From Myxococcales bacterium (GTDB lineage Bacteria > Myxococcota_A > Polyangia > Polyangiales > Ga0077539): a DNA stretch of 56,714 nucleotides. Below, piece by piece: positions 32,984 through 42,255 of the stretch; positions within the stretch are counted from its first letter, which is position 1; each line of letters opens with the position of its first letter. The notes below the pieces were generated by a model that did no database searches, was not told the DNA's origin, and worked only from the letters and a program-made list of their open reading frames with translations. Made by a program: the position numbers and the translations under genes. The stretch covers positions 1 through 56,714 of the forward strand of contig JAAFIF010000065.1 in the NCBI GenBank assembly GCA_013298625.1, given 5' to 3'.

Positions 32984-34324
32984 TCAGAACGTGAGCATCG
33001 CTGCGAGCGTCGCGCCGAGCGCGAGCCGCTCGCCCGAGAGCACCGACGTGTCGTCGAGCTTGTGAACGGTGCGATAGACGAAGGGCTCGATCGCCACGGC
33101 GAGGCCGCGCCAGGGGTTGACCTGATAGCCGATGCGCGCGCTGAAGTTCGAGAGGATGCCGGGGCCTGCAGCGGGCGTTCGCGTGGCCGCTGCGGTCATG
33201 GTGGCGGGCGTGTACCCGAGCGCGAGGACAGCGGGGTCGAGCACCGCGGCCGCGCCGACGTTGGCGTAGAGCTGGTGCATCCCCGCGGTGACCTTGATCG
33301 ACGCCCACCCGCCCATTTCGCTGACGGATTGACCATAGCGCCCGGCGGCGAGCGTGAGCGCTCCGAGGCTCGCGAGGTTGTCGCCGACGTAGCCTTCGGC
33401 GCGCACTTCGACGGGGCCCGCGGCGGCTTCGATGAAGACGTTTGCGCCGAGGGCCTCGCGTCGCTCGCTGGCGGTGGTCGTGGCGAAGCGCGCGGCGGTG
33501 CCCACGAAGGACGCGCCGAACCAGAGCTTGGGGCGGCGATAGGACACGCGCAGCGCGCCGGTGGGCAGCGCGCCGGCCTCGTAGTTGGCGAAGGTGGGGC
33601 CTGCGTTTGCGCCGGGCATTCCGACGGCGGCGGCGAGCTCGAGCGCGCCAAACGAGCCGACCCAGCGGAGCTGATGGCGAAAGAAGCCCGAGTTTCCTGC
33701 GGCGAAGTAGTTGCCGACGAGGTTGGCCGTGTGCGCGTTGAGCGGAGAGAACAGGTCCCAGCCTTGTCCGAGCGAGACGCTGTGGTGCTCATTGGGGAGC
33801 CACGCCACTTCGGCGATGCGCACGCGGGGGTACGCTTGCACGGTCGGCGAGCTGAGATCGAAGTGGATGAAGTCGATCTCGAGCTGTCCGCGCACGGGCC
33901 AGCGGTCTCCGATGCGCACGCCGACGCGAGACTGCTGCACTTGAAAGCTCAAGAACAGGTCGCTGGGCTGCGAAAAGACCGCTGGATTCGCGGCGGCGGT
34001 GATCGCTGTCGAGTTGGGGTAGGTGAAGCTCTCGACCGCGGTCGAGAGCGTGGCCGAGGTCCAGAGCGTTCCGTAGAACTGCACGGGGATCGGCAGAGCG
34101 GAGGACGCAGGCAGGGGCGTGACGTCGTGCGCGGGCGTTGCAGCGGGCGTTGCAGCGGGCGTTGCAGCGGGCGGGGTCGCCAGGTCTTCCTCCGCGCGCG
34201 GTTGCGCGTTCGAGCTGCGAACGCTCTCGTGACTTGATTGTGTGGGCTCGGTCGACTGCGCCGCTGCAGAGCGAGCGCAGAGCGTAACCGCCAGGACCAT
34301 GAGCGCGCGTGAGGGTGTTGCCAT
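32984..34324 (-). CDS. porin-like outer-membrane protein
   Basis: This 446-residue protein has a signal peptide (about 1-23, MATPSRALMVLAVTLCARSAAAQ) and a Ser/Pro/Ala linker with a PAAT tandem repeat. The rest is a beta-strand-rich domain with alternating hydrophobic and aromatic residues (IPVQFYGTLWTSATLSTA, WAS-type strands) ending in Phe, the usual C-terminal residue of outer-membrane barrels. The pattern, including SLGQGWDLFSPLN, is reminiscent of DcaP-like porins, though not decisive. It lies 104 bp downstream of acetyl-CoA synthetase on the same strand, so a role in small-acid uptake is possible but unproven. Confidence 0.75.
   Translation of the reverse strand: MATPSRALMVLAVTLCARSAAAQSTEPTQSSHESVRSSNAQPRAEEDLATPPAATPAATPAATPAHDVTPLPASSALPIPVQFYGTLWTSATLSTAVESFTYPNSTAITAAANPAVFSQPSDLFLSFQVQQSRVGVRIGDRWPVRGQLEIDFIHFDLSSPTVQAYPRVRIAEVAWLPNEHHSVSLGQGWDLFSPLNAHTANLVGNYFAAGNSGFFRHQLRWVGSFGALELAAAVGMPGANAGPTFANYEAGALPTGALRVSYRRPKLWFGASFVGTAARFATTTASERREALGANVFIEAAAGPVEVRAEGYVGDNLASLGALTLAAGRYGQSVSEMGGWASIKVTAGMHQLYANVGAAAVLDPAVLALGYTPATMTAAATRTPAAGPGILSNFSARIGYQVNPWRGLAVAIEPFVYRTVHKLDDTSVLSGERLALGATLAAMLTF
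34131..34172. repeat. 12-bp in-frame tandem repeat in the porin gene
   Basis: The unit GCGGGCGTTGCA is repeated about three and a half times. On the minus strand it encodes PAAT repeats in the linker between the signal peptide and barrel of the porin. Unit length is a multiple of three, so copy-number change would lengthen or shorten the linker without breaking the frame. Confidence 0.8.
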
Positions 34325-34428
34325 GAGTCGTGTGCGCCGGTGCTTCGTTGCTCGAAGCCGTGGCGACGTCGGCGCTGCTGCAACACGCGAGCCGTCGCCG
34401 TGGGCGGTTGGTCCGCGGCGAACGCGGT

Positions 34429-36360
34429 TCACTCGTGCGGCGCGAGCAGCTCGTCGACCACGTGCGGGTCGGCGAGGGTGCTGAGATCACCGAGGTCTTT
34501 GGTGTTGCCGAGGGCGATGTTGCGCAGGATGCGGCGCATGATCTTTCCCGAGCGGGTCTTGGGCAGGGCGCTGACGATGCGGATGGTGTCGGGCATCGCG
34601 ATGGGGCCGATCGCCTGACGCACCTTCTCTTTGAGCGCGCCCGCGAGCTCGCCGGGTGAGGTGCCGACGAGCATCTCGGGGCGCACCGCCACGTACGCGT
34701 AGATTCCCTCTCCCTTGAGCGCGTGCGGAACGCCCACCACCGCGGCCTCGCTCACCGCCTCGTGCGTCACCAGCGCGCTCTCGATCTCAGCGGTCCCCAA
34801 GCGGTGACCCGAGACGTTGAGCACGTCGTCGACGCGCCCTGTGATCCAGTAGTAGCCGTCCTCGTCCCGTCGGCAGCCGTCGCCGGTGAAGTACATCCCC
34901 GGCGAGCGCGCGTAGTACGTCTCGCGAAAGCGCCGGTGGTTTCCGTAGATCGTCCGCGCTTGTCCGGGCCACGGACGCGCCATGAACAAATGCCCGCTCA
35001 CGTCGTTGCCGGTGAGCACCGCGCCGCTCTCGTCGCAGAGCAGCGGCTCGACGCCGAAGAACGGCAGCGTCGCGCTTCCGGGTTTGGTCGGCGTAATCCC
35101 AGGCAACGGAGAGATCAGCACGCCCCCCGTCTCGGTCTGCCACCACGTGTCGATGATGGGCCTGCGCTCTTCGCCGACGACCTTGTTGTACCAGTGCCAC
35201 ACCTCGGGGTTGATGGGCTCGCCCACGGTCCCGAGGATGCGCAGCGAGGCGCGGCTCGAGCGCGTGACGAACTCGTCTCCCGCGCGCATCAGCGAGCGCA
35301 GCGCGGTCGGAGCCGTGTAGATCACCGTGGCCTTCACGTCGTCGACCACTTGCCAGAGCCTCCCGGCGTCGGGCCACGTGGGCAGCGACTCGAAGAGCAC
35401 CGTCGTCACGCCGTTGGCGAGCGGCCCGTACACCAGGTACGTGTGCCCGGTGATCCAGCCCACGTCCGCCGTGGTGAAATGCACGTCGTCGGCCTTGGCG
35501 TCGAAGACGTATCGGTGCGTCGTCGCGGCGTACACGAGGTAGCCCGCGGTGGTGTGAAGGACGCCCTTGGGCTTTCCGGTCGAGCCAGAGGTGTAGAGGA
35601 TGAAGAGGGGATCTTCGGCGCTCATCCACTCGAAGGGGCACGTCGAGCGGTGCCGCGAGCACTCTTCGTCGAGAAACGTGTCGCGCCCCGAGGTCATCGC
35701 GCACGGCGCCTCGGTGCGACGCACGACGAGCACCGACTGCACCTGCGCGATGCCCTGCAGGGCGGTGTCCACCATGGACTTGAGGTGCGTGGACTTGGGC
35801 CCGCGCGGCGCTTCGTTGGCGGTGATCACCACCTTGGCGCCAGCGTCGAGCACGCGATCGCGCAGCGCCTCGGCGCTGAACCCGCCAAAGACCACAGAGT
35901 GCACCGCGCCGATGCGCGCGCACGCGAGCATCGAGAAGACCGCCTCGGGGATCATCGGGAGGTAGATGCAAACCCTGTCGCCCTTCTGCACGCCGTGCGC
36001 GCGCAGGACGTTGGCGACCCTGCCGACCTCGTGCTTGAGCTGGCGAAACGTGTAGCGCTTGTACACGCCGGGCTCGTTGGCGGCCCAGATGAGCGCCGTG
36101 TGCTCGGGGCGCGTGGCCGCGTGGCGATCGACGCAGTTGAAGCACGCGTTGGTGCGCGCGCCGCTGAACCACGCGACGTCGGCCTCTTCGATGTCCGCGT
36201 CGAGGATCGAGTGCGGCTCGTGAAACCACGTGACGGCCTCGGCCATCTGCCGCCAGAACGCCTCGGGCTCTGCGAGGCTGCGCTCGTAGAGGGCGCGGTA
36301 GTCCTCGATGGTGTTGACCTGGGGATAGACTGACAGATCGAAATCGAGCGGCGAGTTCAT
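34429..36360 (-). CDS. acs: acetyl-CoA synthetase
   Basis: This 643-residue AMP-forming ligase converts acetate, ATP and CoA to acetyl-CoA. Family features are clear: an N-terminal ACS segment, the nucleotide loop YTSGSTGKPKGV near residue 257, the WWQTETGG motif, YFTGDGCRRDEDGYYWITGR, and the C-terminal KTRSGKIMRR, whose Lys is the regulatory acetylation site in related enzymes. Length is normal. A strong AGGAGG lies 10-12 nt before the ATG at 36360. It follows the RND pump gene (163 bp gap) and precedes the porin gene on the same strand. Propionate use cannot be excluded from sequence. Confidence 0.95.
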   Translation of the reverse strand: MNSPLDFDLSVYPQVNTIEDYRALYERSLAEPEAFWRQMAEAVTWFHEPHSILDADIEEADVAWFSGARTNACFNCVDRHAATRPEHTALIWAANEPGVYKRYTFRQLKHEVGRVANVLRAHGVQKGDRVCIYLPMIPEAVFSMLACARIGAVHSVVFGGFSAEALRDRVLDAGAKVVITANEAPRGPKSTHLKSMVDTALQGIAQVQSVLVVRRTEAPCAMTSGRDTFLDEECSRHRSTCPFEWMSAEDPLFILYTSGSTGKPKGVLHTTAGYLVYAATTHRYVFDAKADDVHFTTADVGWITGHTYLVYGPLANGVTTVLFESLPTWPDAGRLWQVVDDVKATVIYTAPTALRSLMRAGDEFVTRSSRASLRILGTVGEPINPEVWHWYNKVVGEERRPIIDTWWQTETGGVLISPLPGITPTKPGSATLPFFGVEPLLCDESGAVLTGNDVSGHLFMARPWPGQARTIYGNHRRFRETYYARSPGMYFTGDGCRRDEDGYYWITGRVDDVLNVSGHRLGTAEIESALVTHEAVSEAAVVGVPHALKGEGIYAYVAVRPEMLVGTSPGELAGALKEKVRQAIGPIAMPDTIRIVSALPKTRSGKIMRRILRNIALGNTKDLGDLSTLADPHVVDELLAPHE

Positions 36361-36523
36361 GGCCCGAGCGTCCTCCTGTCGCGCGCTCGTCGCTCGAGCG
36401 TCGCGTCGCGCACGCAGCGAAGCAAGCGGCGCGCCGCCGTCGAAGCGCGCGCGAAACGCCGTTGCGCGTGCGCTCGCGTGACCTGCGGTGAAGCGCGACG
36501 CGACAGGGCAGTGTTGCGATTCG

Positions 36524-39500
36524 CTACACGGATGCTCGACGCGGTGCGGGGCGGGCGACGAGCGCGCGCAGGGCGGTTCCCCATCGGTTGAAGCGCTCGC
36601 GCAGCCGCTCCATGCCCTGATACGCGACGGGCGTGGCGAGCAAGGTGAGCGCGAGCGAGAGGGTCTGTCCGCCCATGATGATCACGCCGATCGTGCGGTT
36701 CGTGCCCGAGCCCGGTCCCGACGAGAAGACCAGCGGGACCATGCCGCCGACGAAGGCGAGCGTGGTCATCAAGATCGGGCGCAGACGGTCGCGGCTGCCG
36801 AGGGCGATGGCCTCGGTGCGCGAGAGTCCTTCGCGCTCGAGCTGGCGAATGTGGTCGATCTGCAAGATCGAGTTCTTCTTCACGATCCCGAAGAGCACCA
36901 AGAGCCCGAGCGCCGAGAAGAGGTTGAGCGAGTCGCCCGCGAGCCACTGCGTGAGCAGCGCGAAGGGGACCGTCAACGGCAGCGATAGCAAGATCACCAG
37001 CGGCAACAGCCAGCTCTCGAACTGCGCCGCGAGCACGAGGTACATGAACACCAGCGAGAGCAAGATGGCCACCATGAAGGCGCGGCCGGTCTTCTCGAGC
37101 TCTTGCGAGTTTCCCGCGGGTTCTCCGCGGTATCCTGGGGCCATGCGCAGGCGCGCCTCGGCCTCGCGCAGCCGCGCGAGCACGTCGCCTTCGGAGCCGC
37201 CGGGCAGGACGTTCATGTACACGGTGACCTGCCGCTGACGGTTGAGACGAACGACCGACGAGGGCCCGGTGCCGGGCTGCGCAGTGGTGACTTCAGAGAG
37301 CGCGACGCGCGCGCCCTCGTCGTTGCGCACCGTCGCGAGCTGCAAGCGCGTGATGTTGCGTCGCGTGGCGGGGTCGAGCTGCAGGACCACGGTGTAGCGC
37401 TCGCCGCGCTCGTCGATCATCGTGGCGACGGGCGACTCGGTCGTGAGCGCTTGCACGGTGGCGACGAGCTCGGGGACAGAGACGCCGCGGTCCGCTGCGC
37501 GCCCGCGATCGACGCGCAAGACGAGCTCGGGCGAGGCGGGAGCGACGTTGATTCCGTGGTCGATCGTGAGGGGGATGCGCCGCGCGTCCGCGAGCAGCGC
37601 CTGCGCGTAGCGGGTGAGCTCGGTGACGTCGGGCCCGCGGAGGACGTACTGGACCGTGGCCGCGTCGGGGCCGCTCGCGCCGAACTCTCCGACGGGGCCG
37701 ACGAAGGTCGTCCACGAGCGATCGGCCTGCGCGAGCAGCGTGCGCGCTTGCTGCATGAGCTCGCGCTGTCCGCGCGTGCGCTGGCCGTGGGGGCGCATGG
37801 CCACGTACACCGAGGCCTCGTGCGAGCCGCGCGAGACCGCGTCGCCTTCGGGGCTCCCGATGGTGGTGAGCGTGTGCTCGACGCCGTCCCAGCCGCGGAT
37901 CGTGCGGGCGACGCGCTCGACGGCGAGGCGGGTGGCGTCGAGGGACGTTCCGGGTGGCAGGCGCAGGGTGAGCTCGAAGCGACCCTCGTCTTCGCTGGGC
38001 AAGAACGCGCTCGGGACGCGCGCGCCGACGGGCACGGTGCTGGCCAAGGTGAGCAGCACGACGACGGTGACGGCCTTGGGGTGCGCGAGGCAGAAGCGAA
38101 GCACGCGCTCGTACCCGCGGTCGAGCCACGAGGGTTCGCCGTGCTCGTGGGGTGTTGATTCTGTGTGCGAAGAATCATCGCTGCTCGGCGCGGGCGGCGC
38201 GAGCCAGCGCGCGGCGAGCATGGGCGTCAGCGAGAACGCGACGACCATCGAGACCATGATGGCGAAGGACATCGTGAGCCCAAACGAGCCCAAGAAGCGC
38301 CCGACGATCCCGCTCATGAACGCGACCGGAAGAAACACCGCCACCAGCGAGAGCGTCGTGGCGAGCACCGCGAGCCCGATCTCTTTGGTCGCTGCGATCG
38401 CGGCGGCTTCGGGGTCCTTCGCGCGCGTCTGCAGCACGCGCACGATGTTCTCGAGCACGACGATGGCGTCGTCGATCACGATGCCGACGGCGAGCGTGAG
38501 CGCGAGCAGGGTGATCATGTTGAGCGTGAGCTTCATGACCGCGAGCAGCGCAAACGTCGCGATGATGGACGTCGGAATGGCCAGCGCCGCGATCACCGTC
38601 GAGCGCCCCGAGCGCAAGAACAGCAGCACCACGGCGGCGGCGAAGAGCGCTCCGAGCACGAGGTGCTCGCGCACGGCGCCGAGGGCGTTGCGCAGAAACT
38701 CGCTCTCGTCTCGGACCACGACGAGCTTCACGCCCGGCGGAAGCTCCCGCGAGAGCGCCTCGGTTTGCTCTCGCACGGCGTCGACGACGGCGACCGTGTT
38801 GGCGCCCGAGCGCTTCTTGACGGCGATCGCGACGATGGACGTCCCGTCGTAGATCGCCGACGAGCTCGCGCGCGCCTCGCCTTGCGTGATCGTGGCCACG
38901 TCGCCGAGCCGTACGACGAGGCCCTCTCGGCGCGCGACGATGATCTGCGCGAGCTGAGAGAGCCGATCGACCCGCGCTTGCACGCGGAGGCCGACGCGAC
39001 GGTCTCCTTCGTCGAGCGCTCCGCCGGGCGCCTCTTGGTTGCTCACAGCGAGGACGCGCGAGACGTCCGTGGCGGTGAGCCCGTAGGACTCGATGCGCGC
39101 GAGGTCGAGGGTGATCTGCGCCTGGCGCTCGCGGTTTCCGAAGAGCGAGACCTCGCCGACGCCGAGCGTGGACTCGAGCCGTCGTCGCACGAGGGTGCGC
39201 GCGATCTCGCTGAGCTCTCGCTCGGTGCGCGGCCCCGAGAGCGCGAGGGTGATCACGGGCGCCGAGTTCGGGTTGAACGCCTCGACCCTGGGCGTCCCCG
39301 CGCCCTGCGGCAGCAGCCCGATCGCGCGGTTGACGCGGTCGCGCACCTCTTGCGCCGCGACGTTGACGTCCTTGTCGAGCACGAAGCTCGCGAACACGAT
39401 GCTCGCGCCCTCGACGCTCTGCGAGTCGATGCGCTCGAGCCCTGCGATCGAGTTGACCGCCTCTTCGATGCGGTCGGTGACGTCGCGCTCGATCTGCACG

Positions 39501-39670
39501 GGCGACGCTCCGGCCATGGGCGTGCTCACGACGACGAAGGGGATTTGCACATCGGGGTAGCGATCGACGCCGAGCGCTCCCAAGCCGACGGCGCCGAAGA
39601 CGACCATCGCGAGCGCGAGCACCCAAGTGAAGACCGGTCGCTTGACGCTGACCTCTGCGAGCCATTGCAT
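36524..39670 (-). CDS. RND (HAE1-type) multidrug efflux pump, inner-membrane subunit
   Basis: This 1048-residue proton-driven AcrB-like transporter has twelve predicted membrane helices in two halves, each with a large periplasmic loop. The first helix follows VSVKRPVFTW, and the proton-relay acidic pair lies in the fourth helix, GIVIDDAIVVLENIVR. The typical HAE motif DPATRRN and the second-half segment SLVFMYLVLAAQFESW are present. AAAGGA lies 10 nt upstream of the ATG. It is the last of three efflux genes (adaptor, outer-membrane factor, pump), 18 bp after the outer-membrane factor gene, so the complex is complete. Substrate is unknown. Confidence 0.95.
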   Translation of the reverse strand: MQWLAEVSVKRPVFTWVLALAMVVFGAVGLGALGVDRYPDVQIPFVVVSTPMAGASPVQIERDVTDRIEEAVNSIAGLERIDSQSVEGASIVFASFVLDKDVNVAAQEVRDRVNRAIGLLPQGAGTPRVEAFNPNSAPVITLALSGPRTERELSEIARTLVRRRLESTLGVGEVSLFGNRERQAQITLDLARIESYGLTATDVSRVLAVSNQEAPGGALDEGDRRVGLRVQARVDRLSQLAQIIVARREGLVVRLGDVATITQGEARASSSAIYDGTSIVAIAVKKRSGANTVAVVDAVREQTEALSRELPPGVKLVVVRDESEFLRNALGAVREHLVLGALFAAAVVLLFLRSGRSTVIAALAIPTSIIATFALLAVMKLTLNMITLLALTLAVGIVIDDAIVVLENIVRVLQTRAKDPEAAAIAATKEIGLAVLATTLSLVAVFLPVAFMSGIVGRFLGSFGLTMSFAIMVSMVVAFSLTPMLAARWLAPPAPSSDDSSHTESTPHEHGEPSWLDRGYERVLRFCLAHPKAVTVVVLLTLASTVPVGARVPSAFLPSEDEGRFELTLRLPPGTSLDATRLAVERVARTIRGWDGVEHTLTTIGSPEGDAVSRGSHEASVYVAMRPHGQRTRGQRELMQQARTLLAQADRSWTTFVGPVGEFGASGPDAATVQYVLRGPDVTELTRYAQALLADARRIPLTIDHGINVAPASPELVLRVDRGRAADRGVSVPELVATVQALTTESPVATMIDERGERYTVVLQLDPATRRNITRLQLATVRNDEGARVALSEVTTAQPGTGPSSVVRLNRQRQVTVYMNVLPGGSEGDVLARLREAEARLRMAPGYRGEPAGNSQELEKTGRAFMVAILLSLVFMYLVLAAQFESWLLPLVILLSLPLTVPFALLTQWLAGDSLNLFSALGLLVLFGIVKKNSILQIDHIRQLEREGLSRTEAIALGSRDRLRPILMTTLAFVGGMVPLVFSSGPGSGTNRTIGVIIMGGQTLSLALTLLATPVAYQGMERLRERFNRWGTALRALVARPAPRRASV

Positions 39671-39688
39671 GGTTGCGGGTCCTTTGGT

Positions 39689-40993
39689 TCAGCGGGTGAG
39701 GACGCCGGCGGCGTAGCGCAGGCGAAGGTGCGCGGCGCGCGCTTCGAGGCGAGCGTCGGCGCGCTCGATGCGTTGTCGAAGCAGCTCGGCTTCGGCGAGG
39801 GTGAGCTCGGTGGCGGTGGCCGCTCCTGCTGCGTAGGCGCCCCGTCGTTGCTCGGCGAGCGCCTCGGCGGCGCGCAGTCCTTCGCGAGACTCATCGAGCC
39901 TGCGAAGCGCCGCGGTGAGCTCTGCGCGGGCCGTGGCGAGCTCTGCGTCGATGGCGCGCGCGAGGGCTTCGCGTTGCGCGGCGAGCGCCTGCCGCTGCGC
40001 GGAGAGCACGCGGAGCTGGGCTTCGGCGTCGAGCGTTTGTCCGAGCGACCACGAGAGCTGCACCGAGACGTCCCACGTGGCCAGCGGCGTGAGCGTGGTG
40101 AGCGCGAAGGCGCGCTGGTTGGGCGCTGCGATGTCGACGCCGCCGATCACGTGCACGGACGGGGCGAGCGCTCCTCGCGTTGCGCGCGCGTGTCCGTCGA
40201 GCGCGCGGGCGTTGGCGTCGAGCGCGGCGAGCTCGGCGCGCGGCTGCGTCGCGGAGGGGGCGTTGGTCGCCGGCTCGTCTTGCTCGTCGCCGGGCTCGAT
40301 GGGCTCGTCGCCGAGCGCGAGCAGGGCGCGCACAGAGAGCTCTGCGCCGCGCACAGAGGCTTCGAGGCCGAGCTCTTGCCGGCGCAGCTGCGAGAGGGTG
40401 ACGTCGAGCGGCAGCTGTTGCGCGAGCGGAACCTGCCCCGCCCTCACCCTCCGCGCGGTGTCCTCCCGTTGCCGCTCGAAGGACTCGCGCGTGCTGCGGG
40501 CGATGGCGAGCGCGGCGCGGGCGCGCAGCCACGCGAGGTAGGTGCTCTGCGCGTCGAGCACCGAGCGGGCTTCTTGCGCGCGGGCCTCGAGGGCGGCGGC
40601 CTCGGTGCGCGCTCCGGCCGCGGCGAGGGCGGGCAGGGCGCGGGTAAAGAGATCGCTGACGGGCAGGGTGAGCGTCGCGCGGGCCGAGAGCTGATCGAGC
40701 AGCTGCGGAAACGCCACGCCGCCGAAGCTTCGAAACTCCTCGGGGACGCTCGAGAGCCTGGTGTACCGAGCGCTCACCGAGAGCTCTGGGACCAGCGCCC
40801 GCGCGGCGCGGTCTCGCTCGGCTTCGGCCTGCGCGAGCGCCGCTCGTTGCGCGCGCACCGTGGGCGCGACCGAGCGCACGCGACGGTCCACCTCGCGCTC
40901 GTTGAGCGTGACCGCGCCTTGCGCGAGGGCCGTGGATGACACGGCACACACAATCAAGAGAGATGAGAAAATACTGATGAAGTGACGTGTCAT
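39689..40993 (-). CDS. TolC-family outer-membrane efflux protein
   Basis: This 434-residue protein has a signal peptide (about 1-24) and two TolC-type repeats, each rich in long alanine/leucine/glutamine-rich amphipathic helices (around 60-200 and 280-430), which form the periplasmic tunnel. Beta-strand segments such as LSVSARYTRLSSVP make the barrel. Its ATG at 40993 overlaps the adaptor stop codon as ATGA, so translation is probably coupled; GAGGTG lies just upstream. It supplies the outer-membrane channel for the neighbouring RND pump. Confidence 0.93.
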   Translation of the reverse strand: MTRHFISIFSSLLIVCAVSSTALAQGAVTLNEREVDRRVRSVAPTVRAQRAALAQAEAERDRAARALVPELSVSARYTRLSSVPEEFRSFGGVAFPQLLDQLSARATLTLPVSDLFTRALPALAAAGARTEAAALEARAQEARSVLDAQSTYLAWLRARAALAIARSTRESFERQREDTARRVRAGQVPLAQQLPLDVTLSQLRRQELGLEASVRGAELSVRALLALGDEPIEPGDEQDEPATNAPSATQPRAELAALDANARALDGHARATRGALAPSVHVIGGVDIAAPNQRAFALTTLTPLATWDVSVQLSWSLGQTLDAEAQLRVLSAQRQALAAQREALARAIDAELATARAELTAALRRLDESREGLRAAEALAEQRRGAYAAGAATATELTLAEAELLRQRIERADARLEARAAHLRLRYAAGVLTR

Positions 40994-42156
40994 CGCGACA
41001 CCTCTGCGCCGTCGGTGAGGGACGCGGGCGGGTCGAGCACGACGGCGTCTCCGTCGGCGAGGCCGCGGGCGACGAGCAGCTCTGTGGCTGCTGGGTCTTC
41101 GGGCTCTTCGGGGACGAAGAGCACGCGCTCTTCGACGCGGCGGTCGCGCACGACGAAGGCTCGAAACACTCCCGCGAGCGAGCGAACAGCGCGTCGGTCG
41201 ACGGCGACGCGGGGCTGTCGCTGCTCGAGCTCGACACGCACGGTGGCGAACTGCCCTGGGCGCGCGCGGGGATCGGCGCGCTCGATGGTGGCCTCGACGG
41301 TGAGGGCGCGGGCGCTCTCGGTGCTCGAGGGGCTGACGAAGCGCAGGACCGCGGGCATCGGGGCGTCGGCGAGACCGTCGACGGTGATGGTCGCGCGCAG
41401 CCCTGCGCGCAGGGCGAACGAGTCTGCTTGCCCTGCGTTGAACCGCGCGCGCAGCGAGTCTCGTCGCAGGACGGTCACGATGGGGACGCCCGCGGGGGCG
41501 AAGTCGCCCACCTCTGCGCGGCGCTCGATGACTTCGCCGTCGAAGGGGGCGCGGACGATGGCCTCGCGGATCGCGCGCTGCGTGGCCGAGAGCTGCGCGC
41601 GAGCTTGCGCGGTGACGAATCGCGCCGCGCGAACACCTTGCTCAGCGAGCGCGAGCTGGGCGTTGGCGTTGGTGCGCTCTGCGCGGGCGCGAGAGAGGTC
41701 TTGCGCGCTGGCTGAGCCCTGCGAGGCGAGGGTCTCGATGCGTCGCAGGGATTCGTCTGCGGCCTCTGCGTTGGCGCGGGCCGCGCGCACCTCGGGCGAG
41801 TCGGTGACCGAGCGCGAGAGCGCTTGCCCGAGCGCGGCGGCGGCTTGCGCGGACTGATCTCGGTAGTCTCCGTCGCGCAGGCGAAAGAGGGGGTCTCCTG
41901 CGCGGACGCGGTCTCCGCGCTCGACGAAGCGCCGCTCGACGCGGCCCGAGACGAGGGGGGCGACCGAGGCCTGCTGCTCTGCGGTGAGCGTGGCGAAGAA
42001 CGTTCGTGTCTCGGGGGCGTCGCGACGGCGGGCGGTGGTGGTCTGCACGCGCGTCGGAGCGATCGCTGCGTCGGGGGCGGTCGCTGCCGCGCCGTGGCTG
42101 CACGCGGCGAGCGCAGCGGACATCGAGAGGGCGAGAAGGGAGTGCATCGAGGGCAT
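40990..42156 (-). CDS. RND efflux periplasmic adaptor (HlyD/MFP) lipoprotein
   Basis: This 388-residue protein has a signal peptide ending at lipobox LAAC (MPSMHSLLALSMSAALAAC). The adaptor fold follows: a beta-barrel/lipoyl half-motif (APLVSGRVERRFVERGDRVR), a helical hairpin (about 95-160), the second lipoyl half (APFDGEVIERRAEVGDF) and beta-barrel and membrane-proximal domains. It links the pump to the TolC-type channel. The ATG at 42156 is preferred over 42171 because GAGAGGG lies about 6 nt before it and because the upstream repeat operator then has the same distance as in the kinase operon. ATGA overlap joins it to the TolC gene. Confidence 0.93.
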   Translation of the reverse strand: MPSMHSLLALSMSAALAACSHGAAATAPDAAIAPTRVQTTTARRRDAPETRTFFATLTAEQQASVAPLVSGRVERRFVERGDRVRAGDPLFRLRDGDYRDQSAQAAAALGQALSRSVTDSPEVRAARANAEAADESLRRIETLASQGSASAQDLSRARAERTNANAQLALAEQGVRAARFVTAQARAQLSATQRAIREAIVRAPFDGEVIERRAEVGDFAPAGVPIVTVLRRDSLRARFNAGQADSFALRAGLRATITVDGLADAPMPAVLRFVSPSSTESARALTVEATIERADPRARPGQFATVRVELEQRQPRVAVDRRAVRSLAGVFRAFVVRDRRVEERVLFVPEEPEDPAATELLVARGLADGDAVVLDPPASLTDGAEVSR

Positions 42157-42200
42157 CGCGCGCCCTCTCATGGGCTCTTTGGGCGCCGGCGAAACCCCTG

Positions 42201-42232
42201 TTCGGACGAGCGGCGCGTTTCTTCGGACGAGC
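42201..42232 (-). promoter_or_regulatory. candidate LytTR operator upstream of the efflux genes
   Basis: The 11-mer TTCGGACGAGC occurs twice without mismatch, at 42201-42211 and 42222-42232, exactly 21 bp (two helical turns) apart. It lies in the 84-99 bp gap between the response-regulator gene and the adaptor gene, about 45-76 nt upstream of the adaptor ATG at 42156. LytTR regulators such as AgrA and ComE bind pairs of short direct repeats with about this spacing. A matching pair lies upstream of the kinase gene at 44176-44207. Binding by the neighbouring regulator is inference. Confidence 0.6.
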
Positions 42233-42255
42233 CGTTGGTGAGAGAACCGAGGGGC

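Noticed and set aside
42157..42171. ATG at 42171 as the adaptor start
   Set aside because: The GAGAGGG ribosome binding site lies between 42171 and 42156 and serves the latter; the shorter form has a cleaner signal peptide.
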